8,173 bases of DNA. It comes from JBOFDK01 sp051650305. Lineage in GTDB: Bacteria; Bacillota; Clostridia; Lachnospirales; Cellulosilyticaceae. The first letter of the stretch is position 1; every line of letters starts with the position of its first letter. The translations under genes were made by a program, and so were the position numbers. The notes beneath the pieces are model-generated. The model searched no databases, was not told the origin of the DNA, and saw only the letters and a list, made by a program, of their open reading frames with translations. The DNA is taken from assembly GCA_051650305.1 (NCBI GenBank), contig JBOFIT010000082.1, positions 1 to 8,173 of the forward strand, given 5' to 3'. Below, in pieces: positions 1 through 5,212 of the stretch.

Positions 1-22
1 TTAAGTTTAGGAGGAATAGCTG

Positions 23-679
23 ATGTACAACACAATTTTATTTGATTTAGATGGCACACTTACAGATCCGAAGGAAGGGATTACAAAGTCTGTGCAGCAT
101 GCATTAAAGGCATTTGGGGTAGAAGCTGAGTTAGATGATCTTTTATGTTTTATAGGACCACCTTTGCAATGGTCGTTTGAAGAGTACTATGGTTTTGATG
201 AAGAGAAGGCAAAACTTGCAATCGAGAAATACCGGGAGCGTTTCCGTGAGGTTGGTATGTTTGAAAATGAGGTATATGAAGGTATAGAAGAGATGCTAAA
301 AACACTTGCAAAGGAAGGTAAGACACTGGCAGTAGCAACGTCTAAACCAGAGGTGTTCGCAGTACAAATACTAGAGCATTTTGGATTAGCAAAATACTTC
401 AAGGTCATCGTAGGAAGTGAGCTAGATGGCACACGTGTGAATAAAAAGGATGTCATCGAAGAGGTATTTGTGAGGTTACAACTTACGGAAGAAGAGAAGG
501 TACATATCCTTATGATAGGAGATAGAAAGCATGATATAATCGGTGCCAAAGCATGTGGGATAGATTCCATAGGTGTAAGATTTGGGTACGGAGAAGGAAA
601 TGAGCTCGAAGAAGCAGGGGCTACTTATATTGTAGAGACGGTAGGGGAGTTGGGAAAAAATATAGTATCTATAAGATAA
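23..679 (+). CDS. HAD-superfamily phosphatase (phosphoglycolate phosphatase-like)
   Basis: Cytosolic phosphohydrolase of 218 aa, a usual length for the phosphoglycolate phosphatase/PpaX-like branch of the HAD superfamily. Motif I is DLDGT with the nucleophile Asp8 and the acid/base Asp10. The helical cap follows (about 15-85) and contains the family signature FIGPPL (43-48). Motif II is ATSKP around 105-109, motif III is a lysine near 141-142, and motif IV is GD at 166-167 with a further Asp at 171, which would bind Mg2+. All catalytic residues are present, so an active enzyme is expected. The substrate cannot be read from sequence: phosphoglycolate, pyrophosphate and other small phosphate esters are all possible. 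The ATG start is set by AGGAGGA at 9-15, seven bases upstream. It is convergent with the toxin gene on the other strand. Its codon use is less AT-rich than the genes at 770-4576. Confidence 0.9.
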   Translation: MYNTILFDLDGTLTDPKEGITKSVQHALKAFGVEAELDDLLCFIGPPLQWSFEEYYGFDEEKAKLAIEKYRERFREVGMFENEVYEGIEEMLKTLAKEGKTLAVATSKPEVFAVQILEHFGLAKYFKVIVGSELDGTRVNKKDVIEEVFVRLQLTEEEKVHILMIGDRKHDIIGAKACGIDSIGVRFGYGEGNELEEAGATYIVETVGELGKNIVSIR

Positions 680-680
680 G

Positions 681-728
681 TAGATGGCCTATTAATAATG
701 GTGAACCCTATCATATGTAAGTAATAGA
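681..728 (+). repeat. Dispersed intergenic repeat, copy 1 (degenerate)
   Basis: One of four same-orientation copies of a roughly 48-nt element. It shares the core GGTGAACC (700-707) and the following TATCA, GTAAGTA and TAG blocks with the copies at 1590, 4047 and 5093. The stem bases that pair in copies 2 and 3 are eroded here (4 of 6 positions could pair). It starts directly after the stop codon of the HAD gene. Confidence 0.6.
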
Positions 729-746
729 ATGTAATAGTATTGTTAC

Positions 747-779
747 AAAAAATTAAAAGACTAACAAAGTTAGCCTTTT
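747..779 (-). terminator. Intrinsic terminator of the toxin transcript
   Basis: On the minus strand an 11-bp stem (779-769 with 765-755, including one G-U pair) closes a 3-nt loop. After two A bases it is followed by six consecutive T (752-747). The stem overlaps the toxin stop codon (772-770). On the plus strand the same hairpin is followed by only four T, so it may also weakly stop transcription coming from the HAD gene. Confidence 0.8.
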
Positions 780-1237
780 AATGATTCTAGAACATCTATT
801 ATACCATCAATATTTGGTGTCATTGAGTGCTTGTTTCCAGAGGAACATTCATTTAAATAATTTTGACAGTTCTCTATTATGATGGATTCTTTTTTATTTA
901 ATATGTTAAGTATATTAGAATAATATTTATCACCATCTATAACATACTTATCAATGAAGCTCTTATGTATAGGAAATATTTTAATGTAATGTATTCCATG
1001 ATGATGTTTAGGCTTCGTATTAGGATTAGGTGGTAAATTAAAATATTGTTCGCGAGGGGCCTTAGGTGAGATGTTTGATCTTAGAGGAACAATGAAATCT
1101 CTATAGGTATCTTGATATTTTAATTTAATAATTAGTACACAAGGTCTTCCATCTTCATTAAATAATAATTCGTCATGTACATGATATTGCTTACATAGAT
1201 CATAAAATGATTGTTTTACTTTTATTAAATTCATCAT
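770..1237 (-). CDS. Type III toxin-antitoxin toxin, TenpN/ToxN-like endoribonuclease
   Basis: A 155-aa protein, close to the usual 150-180 aa of type III toxins. These are sequence-specific RNases that are held inactive by, and process, their own repeat antitoxin RNA. Visible family features are the GRPCVLIIKL strand (30-39), then DFIVPLRSNI (47-56), which matches the conserved PLxS region that contributes active-site residues, then a basic/histidine stretch (75-80) and GIHYIKIFPI (81-90), the counterpart of the family's 'G-D-Y-x-K' strand. The rest is helical with an acidic tail. The PLRSNI form looks more like TenpN than ToxN/AbiQ; I base this on memory of the families, not on an alignment. 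Two ATG codons are in tandem; AGGAGA at 1246-1241 favours the second by spacing. The upstream pseudoknot repeats and the terminator between repeats and gene independently support the call. It is much more AT-rich than the HAD gene. Confidence 0.8.
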   Translation of the reverse strand: MMNLIKVKQSFYDLCKQYHVHDELLFNEDGRPCVLIIKLKYQDTYRDFIVPLRSNISPKAPREQYFNLPPNPNTKPKHHHGIHYIKIFPIHKSFIDKYVIDGDKYYSNILNILNKKESIIIENCQNYLNECSSGNKHSMTPNIDGIIDVLESLKG

Positions 1238-1254
1238 TTGTCTCCTAATATAGA

Positions 1255-1282
1255 AATGGCTCCATTTATAAATGGAGCCATT
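1255..1282 (-). terminator. Palindromic attenuator between antitoxin repeats and toxin gene
   Basis: A perfect 28-nt palindrome whose 14-nt half-sites form a long stem containing GGCTCC/GGAGCC. On the minus strand it is followed by the T-rich run TTTCTATATT, including its own last bases. It begins directly after the last repeat and ends 8 nt before the toxin Shine-Dalgarno site. Type III loci typically carry a leaky terminator at this point, so that antitoxin RNA is made in excess over toxin mRNA. Confidence 0.85.
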
Positions 1283-1424
1283 ACATACTTTTGGATAATA
1301 TTCTAGCCGTTATCCACGGGCTTAATAACATACTATTGAATGATATTCGATATTTATATCCCGTCATTCACGGAGATAAACATACTATTGAATGATATTC
1401 TAACCGTCATTCACGATAATATAA
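1283..1424 (-). ncRNA. Type III antitoxin RNA: three tandem pseudoknot repeats (TenpI/ToxI-like)
   Basis: Read on the minus strand, three direct repeats lie head to tail: 1424-1380 (45 nt), 1379-1328 (52 nt) and 1327-1283 (45 nt). Each ends with the conserved AAWAGTATGT. Each can form an H-type pseudoknot. Stem 1 is YCGU pairing with ACGG (1416-1413 with 1407-1404; 1373-1370 with 1364-1361; 1319-1316 with 1310-1307). The five bases in its loop form stem 2 with a site 9-16 nt further on (1412-1408 with 1394-1390; 1369-1365 with 1342-1338; 1315-1311 with 1297-1293). Stem 2 is GAAUG/CAUUC in two units and GGAUA/UAUCC in the third, so two base pairs change on both sides. The middle unit has a 7-nt longer connector. 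In known type III systems the toxin cuts the precursor into single units, which bind and inhibit it. Confidence 0.85.
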
Positions 1425-1437
1425 ACTTTATAGTTAT

Positions 1438-1465
1438 ATTATATCCCAAATAGGCTAAAATGCAA
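1438..1465 (-). promoter_or_regulatory. Promoter of the antitoxin-toxin transcript
   Basis: On the minus strand a consensus -10 TATAAT (1443-1438) lies 16 nt downstream of TTGCAT (1465-1460, four of six matches to TTGACA). The predicted start near 1430 is just before the first repeat, which is where a type III antitoxin promoter should be. Confidence 0.7.
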
Positions 1466-1487
1466 CTAAAAGATTGAAATTTTTTAA

Positions 1488-1503
1488 GACATTTACGTAT
1501 GTC
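1488..1503. other. Imperfect 16-bp palindrome upstream of the antitoxin promoter
   Basis: GACATTTACGTATGTC is a near-palindrome about 23 nt upstream of the -35 element of the antitoxin promoter. It could be an operator or chance symmetry in AT-rich DNA; nothing else supports either reading. Confidence 0.2.
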
Positions 1504-1589
1504 ATAGTTGAAATAATTATATATTTTAGTATATGTATAAAATATTAATTTATACCGTTGATAATAAAAAAACATATACTTAAAAAGGG

Positions 1590-1636
1590 GAGCAGATGTT
1601 GATATCACGGCAAACTGTATTAGAAGTAAGTGATAG
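1590..1636 (+). repeat. Dispersed intergenic repeat, copy 2
   Basis: Shares AGCAGATG, the CACGG/ACYGTAT core and GTAAGTG with the other copies. TATCAC (1603-1608) pairs perfectly with GTGATA (1630-1635) across 21 nt. The same positions in copy 3 are TAGCAC and GTGCTA with an identical 21-nt loop, so the stem is kept by a paired change. The 5' end of the small reading frame at 1596 lies inside it. Confidence 0.6.
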
Positions 1637-1795
1637 CATTCTTTATACAATAGGGATTGAATCACTTCATAATGTTGCAGACATATAGAAGAGTTTGGAA
1701 GTATTGAAATCAAGATAAGAGATGATGAAATTAATTATAGAACACATTCAGAAGAAGTATCTAACAAGGATGCTTCTTCTTTTTATTGGAAATAA
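1596..1795 (+). pseudogene. Possible frameshifted small gene or gene remnant
   Basis: An ATG at 1596 with a nearby GGGGAG (1587-1592) opens 30 codons that stop at 1688. The reading frame then appears to continue two bases out of register from 1682 to a TAA at 1793-1795. Removing one TA from the ATATA run near 1683-1687 would give a continuous reading frame of about 65 aa rich in Glu, Ile and Ser. The product has no recognisable motif. The 5' part is built from repeat copy 2 and the 3' part includes a terminator, so this may be an untranslated RNA or an eroded gene and not a true coding region. Confidence 0.25.
1750..1787 (+). terminator. Intrinsic terminator upstream of the sigma operon
   Basis: A 12-bp stem (1750-1761 with 1769-1780, one G-U pair) with a 7-nt loop is followed by TTTTATT. 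It is strong and on the plus strand, so some transcript must enter this region from upstream. It insulates the sigma-factor promoter that follows. No clear gene precedes it apart from the broken frame starting at 1596. Confidence 0.75.
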
Positions 1796-1829
1796 AATGT
1801 GTAGAGAAGGGAGATTAGGATTAAAATTT

Positions 1830-1838
1830 TGTTATAAT
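1830..1838 (+). promoter_or_regulatory. Extended -10 promoter of the sigma/anti-sigma operon
   Basis: TGTTATAAT is a consensus -10 with the extended TGn element; no good -35 is visible. The predicted start near 1845 leaves a leader of about 120 nt before the sigma start codon. The leader has no convincing coding content. Confidence 0.55.
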
Positions 1839-1964
1839 TAAGAAAGAGTATCAAGTTGAATAACTTAGTATTTAATATTTTATTTGAAATAGTGAAAGAA
1901 AAATTACTAATTAACGTATATGATAGTGAAAAGCTTTTTAAATTTATCGTAGATGGAGGAATAA

Positions 1965-2495
1965 ATGGACGGGAGAGAAATAATTTTAGAAATAAAGTCC
2001 GGAAATACAGATGTTTTTTCCTATATAATCGAAGAGTATTCCAGTTACTTAGCTAAAGTAATTAATAATGTCTATAGCCTAAGTATTCAAGATACAGAAG
2101 ATATTATATCTGAAACTTTATTTTCGTTATGGAAAAACTCAAAAAAATTAAAAGAAGATTTGAATTTCAAAGCCTACTTAGCAACTATCGCAAGAAATAA
2201 AACTATAGATTTTGTTAGGAAAAAGAGAAAAACCACAATAAAATTGGGTGTAACTAGAGCACATAGTTATGATATTGAAAATGATATTTTGGTAAAAGAA
2301 ATTATTGGCTTCATTAATCAAAAAATTGATGAAACCAAAGAACCTGATAGGTCTATTTTACTTTTGAAATATCATTATGGATTAAAAAGCAAGGAAATTG
2401 CAGAAAAATTATCTTTGAATCAAAATATAGTTGATATTAAGTTGTGCCGTCACCGCTCTAAATTCAAAAAGATGTTGTTAAGAATGGAGGTATGA
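1965..2495 (+). CDS. ECF-type RNA polymerase sigma factor
   Basis: A 176-aa sigma-70 family protein of ECF (group IV) size and layout. Region 2 covers about 10-90, with the core-binding/-10 segment DTEDIISETLFSLWKN (43-58), followed by the helix FKAYLATIARNKTIDFVRKK (68-87) that melts the -10. A short linker (about 91-115) leads to region 4 (about 116-172), where the helix-turn-helix KSKEIAEKLSLNQNIVDIKL (141-160) would bind the -35. GGAGGA at 1955-1960 fixes the ATG. The stop is followed after one base by the start of the next gene, and that gene's GGAGG lies inside the last sigma codons, so translation is probably coupled. It presumably directs RNA polymerase to a stress or envelope regulon, held back by the downstream membrane protein. 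Very A-rich codon use suggests acquired DNA. Confidence 0.88.
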   Translation: MDGREIILEIKSGNTDVFSYIIEEYSSYLAKVINNVYSLSIQDTEDIISETLFSLWKNSKKLKEDLNFKAYLATIARNKTIDFVRKKRKTTIKLGVTRAHSYDIENDILVKEIIGFINQKIDETKEPDRSILLLKYHYGLKSKEIAEKLSLNQNIVDIKLCRHRSKFKKMLLRMEV

Positions 2496-2496
2496 A

Positions 2497-3912
2497 ATGA
2501 ACGACATAAATACTGAAAGAATTAAAAGTAAATTTTATGATAAATTAAGGGAGGAAGAAAAAATGAAAAATAAAAAAGCAAAATTAGCTCCTGTTTTAGC
2601 TTTTGTGGGTGCAATTGGATTAACAAGTATAACTGTTTTGGCAGCTAATTTAGGCGTTTTTGATACTTTGTTTAGTAACTTTAATGACGTTTATAACAAG
2701 GTGCAATCATCAAATGTAAAGGTAAAAAGCAACGGTGTTACGATGCAATTATCAAGCTATCTGGCAGATAATAAGGGGATTGTTCCACAACTTGTTTTTA
2801 CAAAGAATGATGGCTCAATCTTTCCAAACGATACGAGCAGTGAATTAACAAATGTAAAAATAAACAATGTTTCTAGAGGAGTTTCATCACAAAATAAAGT
2901 TAGTGCTGATGGAAAATCTTATTATTGCCTGCCTATTATTCATTATGATATAGAAAATGTAACCAATTCAACAATAGATATAAGTATAGATAAGCTAGTG
3001 TATAATATGAAAGAATCAAATGAAATGATTAATTTAGACCTTTATAGCATGTATAAAAATGCTACTGTAAAAACCTATGACATCAAGGAACAAGAGGATA
3101 TAGACCTTAGGAAGCTTTTTGATAATGTTGCTGATAATCCTATCCAAACAAAAATTGGTACGACAATAGATTCAATTGTGTTTGCAAAAGTTAAAGGAGG
3201 GTCAATGGATAGCGTTGAGGGGGCACCAATCGGAGATGGTATTGACCTTTCTTCAATTTCTCAGCATAAATATGATAATATTGTAGCTATTAAGTTCACA
3301 GATACAGTCCAAAAAGATGATGTTGAGTATAAATTTAAGCCAGTAAATTTGGTAAATAATGATGACCCATTAAAAATCCGTTTAGGTGTCGACAGTAACA
3401 CTTCCTATCAATTTTTCAGAGTTAACGATTTTGAGGATTTAAAAGATATGAATGGTGTAAACTTTAGAGTAAACAGTAATAACTTTATAGATGGAAATTG
3501 GCATATCAAAACAAATTTTGAAGCAAATCAAAATCAAAGTACAATAGTCATTGATAAGACTTATAACATAGAAAATAAGGAGACTACAATAACTTTAACA
3601 GAAGCTGATATTTCTTTGTTCTCGACAGAACTTAGATATGAAGTTAAAGATAGAGATGGAAATTTACTAACAGATATCAACGGCATTGAAATGAATGATT
3701 ACCTAACAAATCTTAGTAATAATAAAGTAAAATTGCTATATAGTGATGGCAAAGAAATAAACTTGATTAATTATTCATATACAAGCAGTGTTCCAAATGG
3801 TGTTATCAATATTTGCTATGATATAGAAATGAGTCCTGATATCTATACTTTAATGAATACAAGCAAACTATCAGCCATTGTCATTAACGATGAAACCTTT
3901 GAAATTAATTGA
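2497..3912 (+). CDS. Membrane-anchored anti-sigma-like protein with DUF4179 domain
   Basis: A 471-aa protein with a short charged N-terminus (1-28), one hydrophobic segment (about 31-50) and a large extracytoplasmic part. The part just after the membrane (about 60-200) has the pattern of DUF4179, a domain usual in Firmicute proteins encoded next to ECF sigma factors. The C-terminal half is beta-rich and could be a DUF5643-like or Ig-like domain. The gene starts one base after the sigma stop codon, as expected for a sigma/anti-sigma pair. The cytosolic part is only about 28 residues, much smaller than classical anti-sigma domains, so sigma binding would rest on a short helix. An in-frame ATG at 2563 (residue 23) has its own GGGAGGA at 2549-2555. 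From there the product would begin as a signal peptide with a VLA-A cleavage-like site. The sensed signal is unknown. Confidence 0.8.
   Translation: MNDINTERIKSKFYDKLREEEKMKNKKAKLAPVLAFVGAIGLTSITVLAANLGVFDTLFSNFNDVYNKVQSSNVKVKSNGVTMQLSSYLADNKGIVPQLVFTKNDGSIFPNDTSSELTNVKINNVSRGVSSQNKVSADGKSYYCLPIIHYDIENVTNSTIDISIDKLVYNMKESNEMINLDLYSMYKNATVKTYDIKEQEDIDLRKLFDNVADNPIQTKIGTTIDSIVFAKVKGGSMDSVEGAPIGDGIDLSSISQHKYDNIVAIKFTDTVQKDDVEYKFKPVNLVNNDDPLKIRLGVDSNTSYQFFRVNDFEDLKDMNGVNFRVNSNNFIDGNWHIKTNFEANQNQSTIVIDKTYNIENKETTITLTEADISLFSTELRYEVKDRDGNLLTDINGIEMNDYLTNLSNNKVKLLYSDGKEINLINYSYTSSVPNGVINICYDIEMSPDIYTLMNTSKLSAIVINDETFEIN
2563..3912 (+). other. Alternative internal start of the DUF4179 protein
   Basis: ATG at 2563 is in frame with the 2497 start and has GGGAGGA seven bases upstream, at least as good as the site for the longer form. 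The short form (449 aa) would begin KNKKAKL followed directly by the hydrophobic segment, so it could be exported without any cytosolic sigma-binding region. Confidence 0.4.
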
Positions 3913-3980
3913 AAAATGCTAAGGGGTTTAGTAGTAATTGATATGCATGCTATAGGAGTAAATAGCTAATTGTTTGAGGG

Positions 3981-4012
3981 AGATAGTACTTTGAGGAGTG
4001 TTATCTTTTATT
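3981..4012 (+). terminator. Terminator of the sigma/anti-sigma operon
   Basis: A 10-bp stem (3981-3990 with 3997-4006, two G-U pairs) with a 6-nt loop runs into TTTTATT. It lies 70 nt after the anti-sigma stop codon. Confidence 0.65.
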
Positions 4013-4046
4013 ACTACATTTGAAATAAAGGATTCACGGGAAAAGG

Positions 4047-4094
4047 GTAGCAGATGCAATTAGCACGGTGAACCGTATCATAAGTAAGTGCTAG
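4047..4094 (+). repeat. Dispersed intergenic repeat, copy 3 (best preserved)
   Basis: Contains TAGCAGATGC, the core CACGGTGAACCGTATCA and AAGTAAGTGCTAG. TAGCAC (4061-4066) pairs with GTGCTA (4088-4093), and inside it ACGG/CCGT can close a TGAA loop. Of the four copies it is the closest to a consensus. It separates the sigma operon from the Nudix gene. Confidence 0.65.
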
Positions 4095-4126
4095 AAAAAT
4101 AAAAATTAAGATTAGGGGACAAGACA

Positions 4127-4576
4127 ATGAAGAGAACAGAAGATGTGGAATTAGCAGTACTTTGCATGATTTATGATGAAGATAAGATACTATTACAAAA
4201 TCGTATAAAAAAAGATTGGAAAGGCTATACATTGCCAGGAGGGCATGTAGAATCAGGGGAATCATTTGTTGATGCGACTATACGTGAAATGAAAGAGGAA
4301 ACAGGGTTAGACATCATTAATCCTGCTTTATGTGGTATAAAGCAATTTCCTATTGAGAATGGTAGATATATAGTTTTCTTATTTAAGACAAATCAATTTA
4401 GTGGCACATTAGTTTCTTCAGATGAGGGGGAAATGGAATGGGTAGAACGCAAGGATATAAACAAGCTTAGTGTGGTAAATGATTTTGGTGATTTGCTCAA
4501 AGTAATAGATGATGACAAGTTAACAGAGTTCCAGTATGTTATTGATAAGAATGAGTGGATAGCAATTACCAAATAA
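4127..4576 (+). CDS. Nudix hydrolase (8-oxo-dGTP diphosphatase-like)
   Basis: A 149-aa single-domain Nudix protein. The Nudix box is complete at 39-61: G39, E45, then R53-E54-M55-K56-E57-E58-T59-G60-L61, fitting G-x5-E-x7-REUxEExGU. The catalytic Mg2+-binding glutamates are therefore present and an active nucleoside-diphosphate-X hydrolase is expected. Short length and the WKGYTLPGGH lead-in are typical of MutT/MutX-like proteins that clean oxidised nucleotides, but Nudix substrates cannot be assigned from the box alone. GGGGA about eight bases upstream supports the ATG. It stands alone between repeat copies 3 and 4 with no clear terminator of its own; its transcript may end at the terminator near 4786. 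No obvious promoter was found upstream. Confidence 0.9.
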   Translation: MKRTEDVELAVLCMIYDEDKILLQNRIKKDWKGYTLPGGHVESGESFVDATIREMKEETGLDIINPALCGIKQFPIENGRYIVFLFKTNQFSGTLVSSDEGEMEWVERKDINKLSVVNDFGDLLKVIDDDKLTEFQYVIDKNEWIAITK

Positions 4577-4621
4577 GTTTTAAATTTAAAAAGCAAAAAG
4601 GGTTTATTTTTAAGAAAATCT

Positions 4622-4630
4622 TGCTATAAT
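4622..4630 (+). promoter_or_regulatory. Extended -10 promoter of a short RNA
   Basis: TGCTATAAT is a consensus -10 with TGn extension; a weak T-rich -35 lies near 4602-4607. It predicts a start near 4637 and drives the region that ends at the terminator at 4750-4786, with no plausible ORF between them. Confidence 0.6.
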
Positions 4631-4645
4631 ATAAGTATATAAAGA

Positions 4646-4676
4646 AATGCTCGGTAGCTGGTAACTACTAAGCATT
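4646..4676 (-). terminator. Possible terminator of the minus-strand membrane peptide mRNA
   Basis: The hairpin AATGCT/AGCATT with inner GTAG/CTAC is followed on the minus strand by TTTCTTTATAT (T-rich, with its first bases in the stem). If it is used, the peptide mRNA would cover almost the whole candidate antisense RNA. Confidence 0.35.
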
Positions 4677-4749
4677 CCTAAAGTGAGACGTTTGTTTTAT
4701 TTTAGGGCTATTGGATGTTATTAAATAAAATTAATACTGAAAGAAATGG

Positions 4750-4786
4750 GGCTCAATCTTTGGAAGGATGGGAGCCTTTTTCTTTT
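4750..4786 (+). terminator. Terminator of the short plus-strand RNA
   Basis: GGCTC (4750-4754) pairs with GAGCC (4772-4776), with an inner ATC/GAT pair, followed by TTTTTCTTTT. The stop codon of the minus-strand peptide gene lies in this stem. Confidence 0.75.
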
Positions 4787-4920
4787 GTCTTAAATGCTAA
4801 TTTAAGACCTGTGATACCTATTTCAAATTTTACGTCGTGTGGATACACTCCGTTGATGAAGCAGATAATAACAAATAATAGAAAGCCTATTATTGCAATA
4901 GTTATCATTAGTATAGACAT
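4753..4920 (-). CDS. Small single-pass membrane peptide (55 aa), possible type I toxin
   Basis: The peptide begins MSILMITIAIIGFLLFVIIC, a hydrophobic helix covering nearly residues 2-23, followed by a 32-residue charged tail with lysines and an amphipathic stretch (about 31-45). I do not recognise a named family. The ATG at 4920 is preferred over upstream TTG/GTG codons because it has the strong site AAGGGGGTGG with good spacing. A 5' leader of about 105 nt includes TTTTCTCCTCCTT, which can pair with that Shine-Dalgarno site, as in translationally masked type I toxin mRNAs. An extended -10 promoter (5033-5041) reads toward it, and a candidate antisense RNA overlaps its 3' end. Size, one helix and a charged tail resemble TxpA-class toxins, but small membrane proteins of other roles look the same. 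Confidence 0.55.
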   Translation of the reverse strand: MSILMITIAIIGFLLFVIICFINGVYPHDVKFEIGITGLKLAFKTKEKGSHPSKD

Positions 4921-5032
4921 TCCAATACCACCCCCTTTGTGCCATGATGAAAGATTCACCAATTGCCCAAGGAGGAGAAAACGTTCAAAACCCCCACACC
5001 ATCCTTTGCGGTTAAGTTATATTTGCTGGAAT

Positions 5033-5041
5033 ATTATAACA
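5033..5041 (-). promoter_or_regulatory. Extended -10 promoter of the membrane peptide gene
   Basis: On the minus strand TGTTATAAT (5041-5033) is a consensus -10 with TGn; the -35 region is weak. The start would be near 5026, giving a leader of about 105 nt before the ATG at 4920. Confidence 0.55.
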
Positions 5042-5092
5042 TAACGATAAAAGCATTAATAGGAGAAGATAACTAATTTTTACATATAAAAT

Positions 5093-5140
5093 GCTAGCAG
5101 ATGCTAATAACATAGTGAACCGTATCACAAATAAATGCGA
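5093..5140 (+). repeat. Dispersed intergenic repeat, copy 4
   Basis: Contains CTAGCAGATGC and GTGAACCGTATCAC, closely matching copy 3 over the first half and the core. The stem is partly lost (TAACAT 5108-5113 against ATGCGA 5135-5140, four of six pairs) while the 21-nt loop is kept. It lies between the membrane peptide promoter and the MmcQ/YjbR gene. Confidence 0.6.
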
Positions 5141-5212
5141 CCATTTTTTAGATTTAATACGTGTAGAAAAAAGTAAGACATAATCAAATGATAAGACAAG
5201 AAGGTGATAATT

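Larger units (their letters stand above)
4637..4786 (+). ncRNA. Candidate antisense RNA of about 150 nt
   Basis: Between the extended -10 promoter and a strong terminator there is no credible coding frame. The RNA starts with a hairpin (AATGCT 4646-4651 with AGCATT 4671-4676, inner GTAG/CTAC), then CCTAAA (4677-4682), which can pair with TTTAGG (4701-4706). Its 3' end is complementary to the last eleven or so codons of the minus-strand membrane peptide gene and to that gene's 3' untranslated region. Overlapping 3' ends are how type I antitoxin RNAs such as RatA and SR4 meet their toxin mRNAs. The RNA itself is predicted only from signals; a leader or cis element is an alternative. Confidence 0.45.

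Noticed and set aside
187..570. 127-aa minus-strand frame within the HAD gene
   Set aside because: Antisense shadow of a well-supported HAD phosphatase, serine-rich and without a ribosome site.
1283..1424. Tandem repeats considered as a small CRISPR array
   Set aside because: Units are contiguous, with no unique spacers of constant length, and the repeated part folds as a pseudoknot directly upstream of a ToxN-like gene. The type III antitoxin explanation accounts for all parts.
1411..1713. 100-aa minus-strand open frame
   Set aside because: It runs over the antitoxin promoter and first repeat, has no good ribosome site and gives a low-complexity aromatic-rich protein, as AT-rich noncoding DNA does.
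1856..2056. 66-aa frame before and overlapping the sigma gene
   Set aside because: TTG start, no ribosome site, and about 90 nt of overlap with a clear sigma factor in another frame.
4014..4265. 83-aa minus-strand open frame over repeat copy 3
   Set aside because: It starts inside the Nudix gene on the opposite strand and its end is just the repeat read backwards. Other copies have stops or frame changes in that reading.
4715..5044. 109-aa plus-strand open frame
   Set aside because: It crosses a strong terminator and lies opposite the better supported 55-aa membrane peptide gene; the predicted protein has no coherent pattern.
681..5140. Dispersed repeats as integron attC sites
   Set aside because: There are no RYYYAAC/GTTRRRY boxes at the ends, conservation is highest in the core and not at the termini, and no integrase is seen. 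Kept only as an unexplained repeat family.
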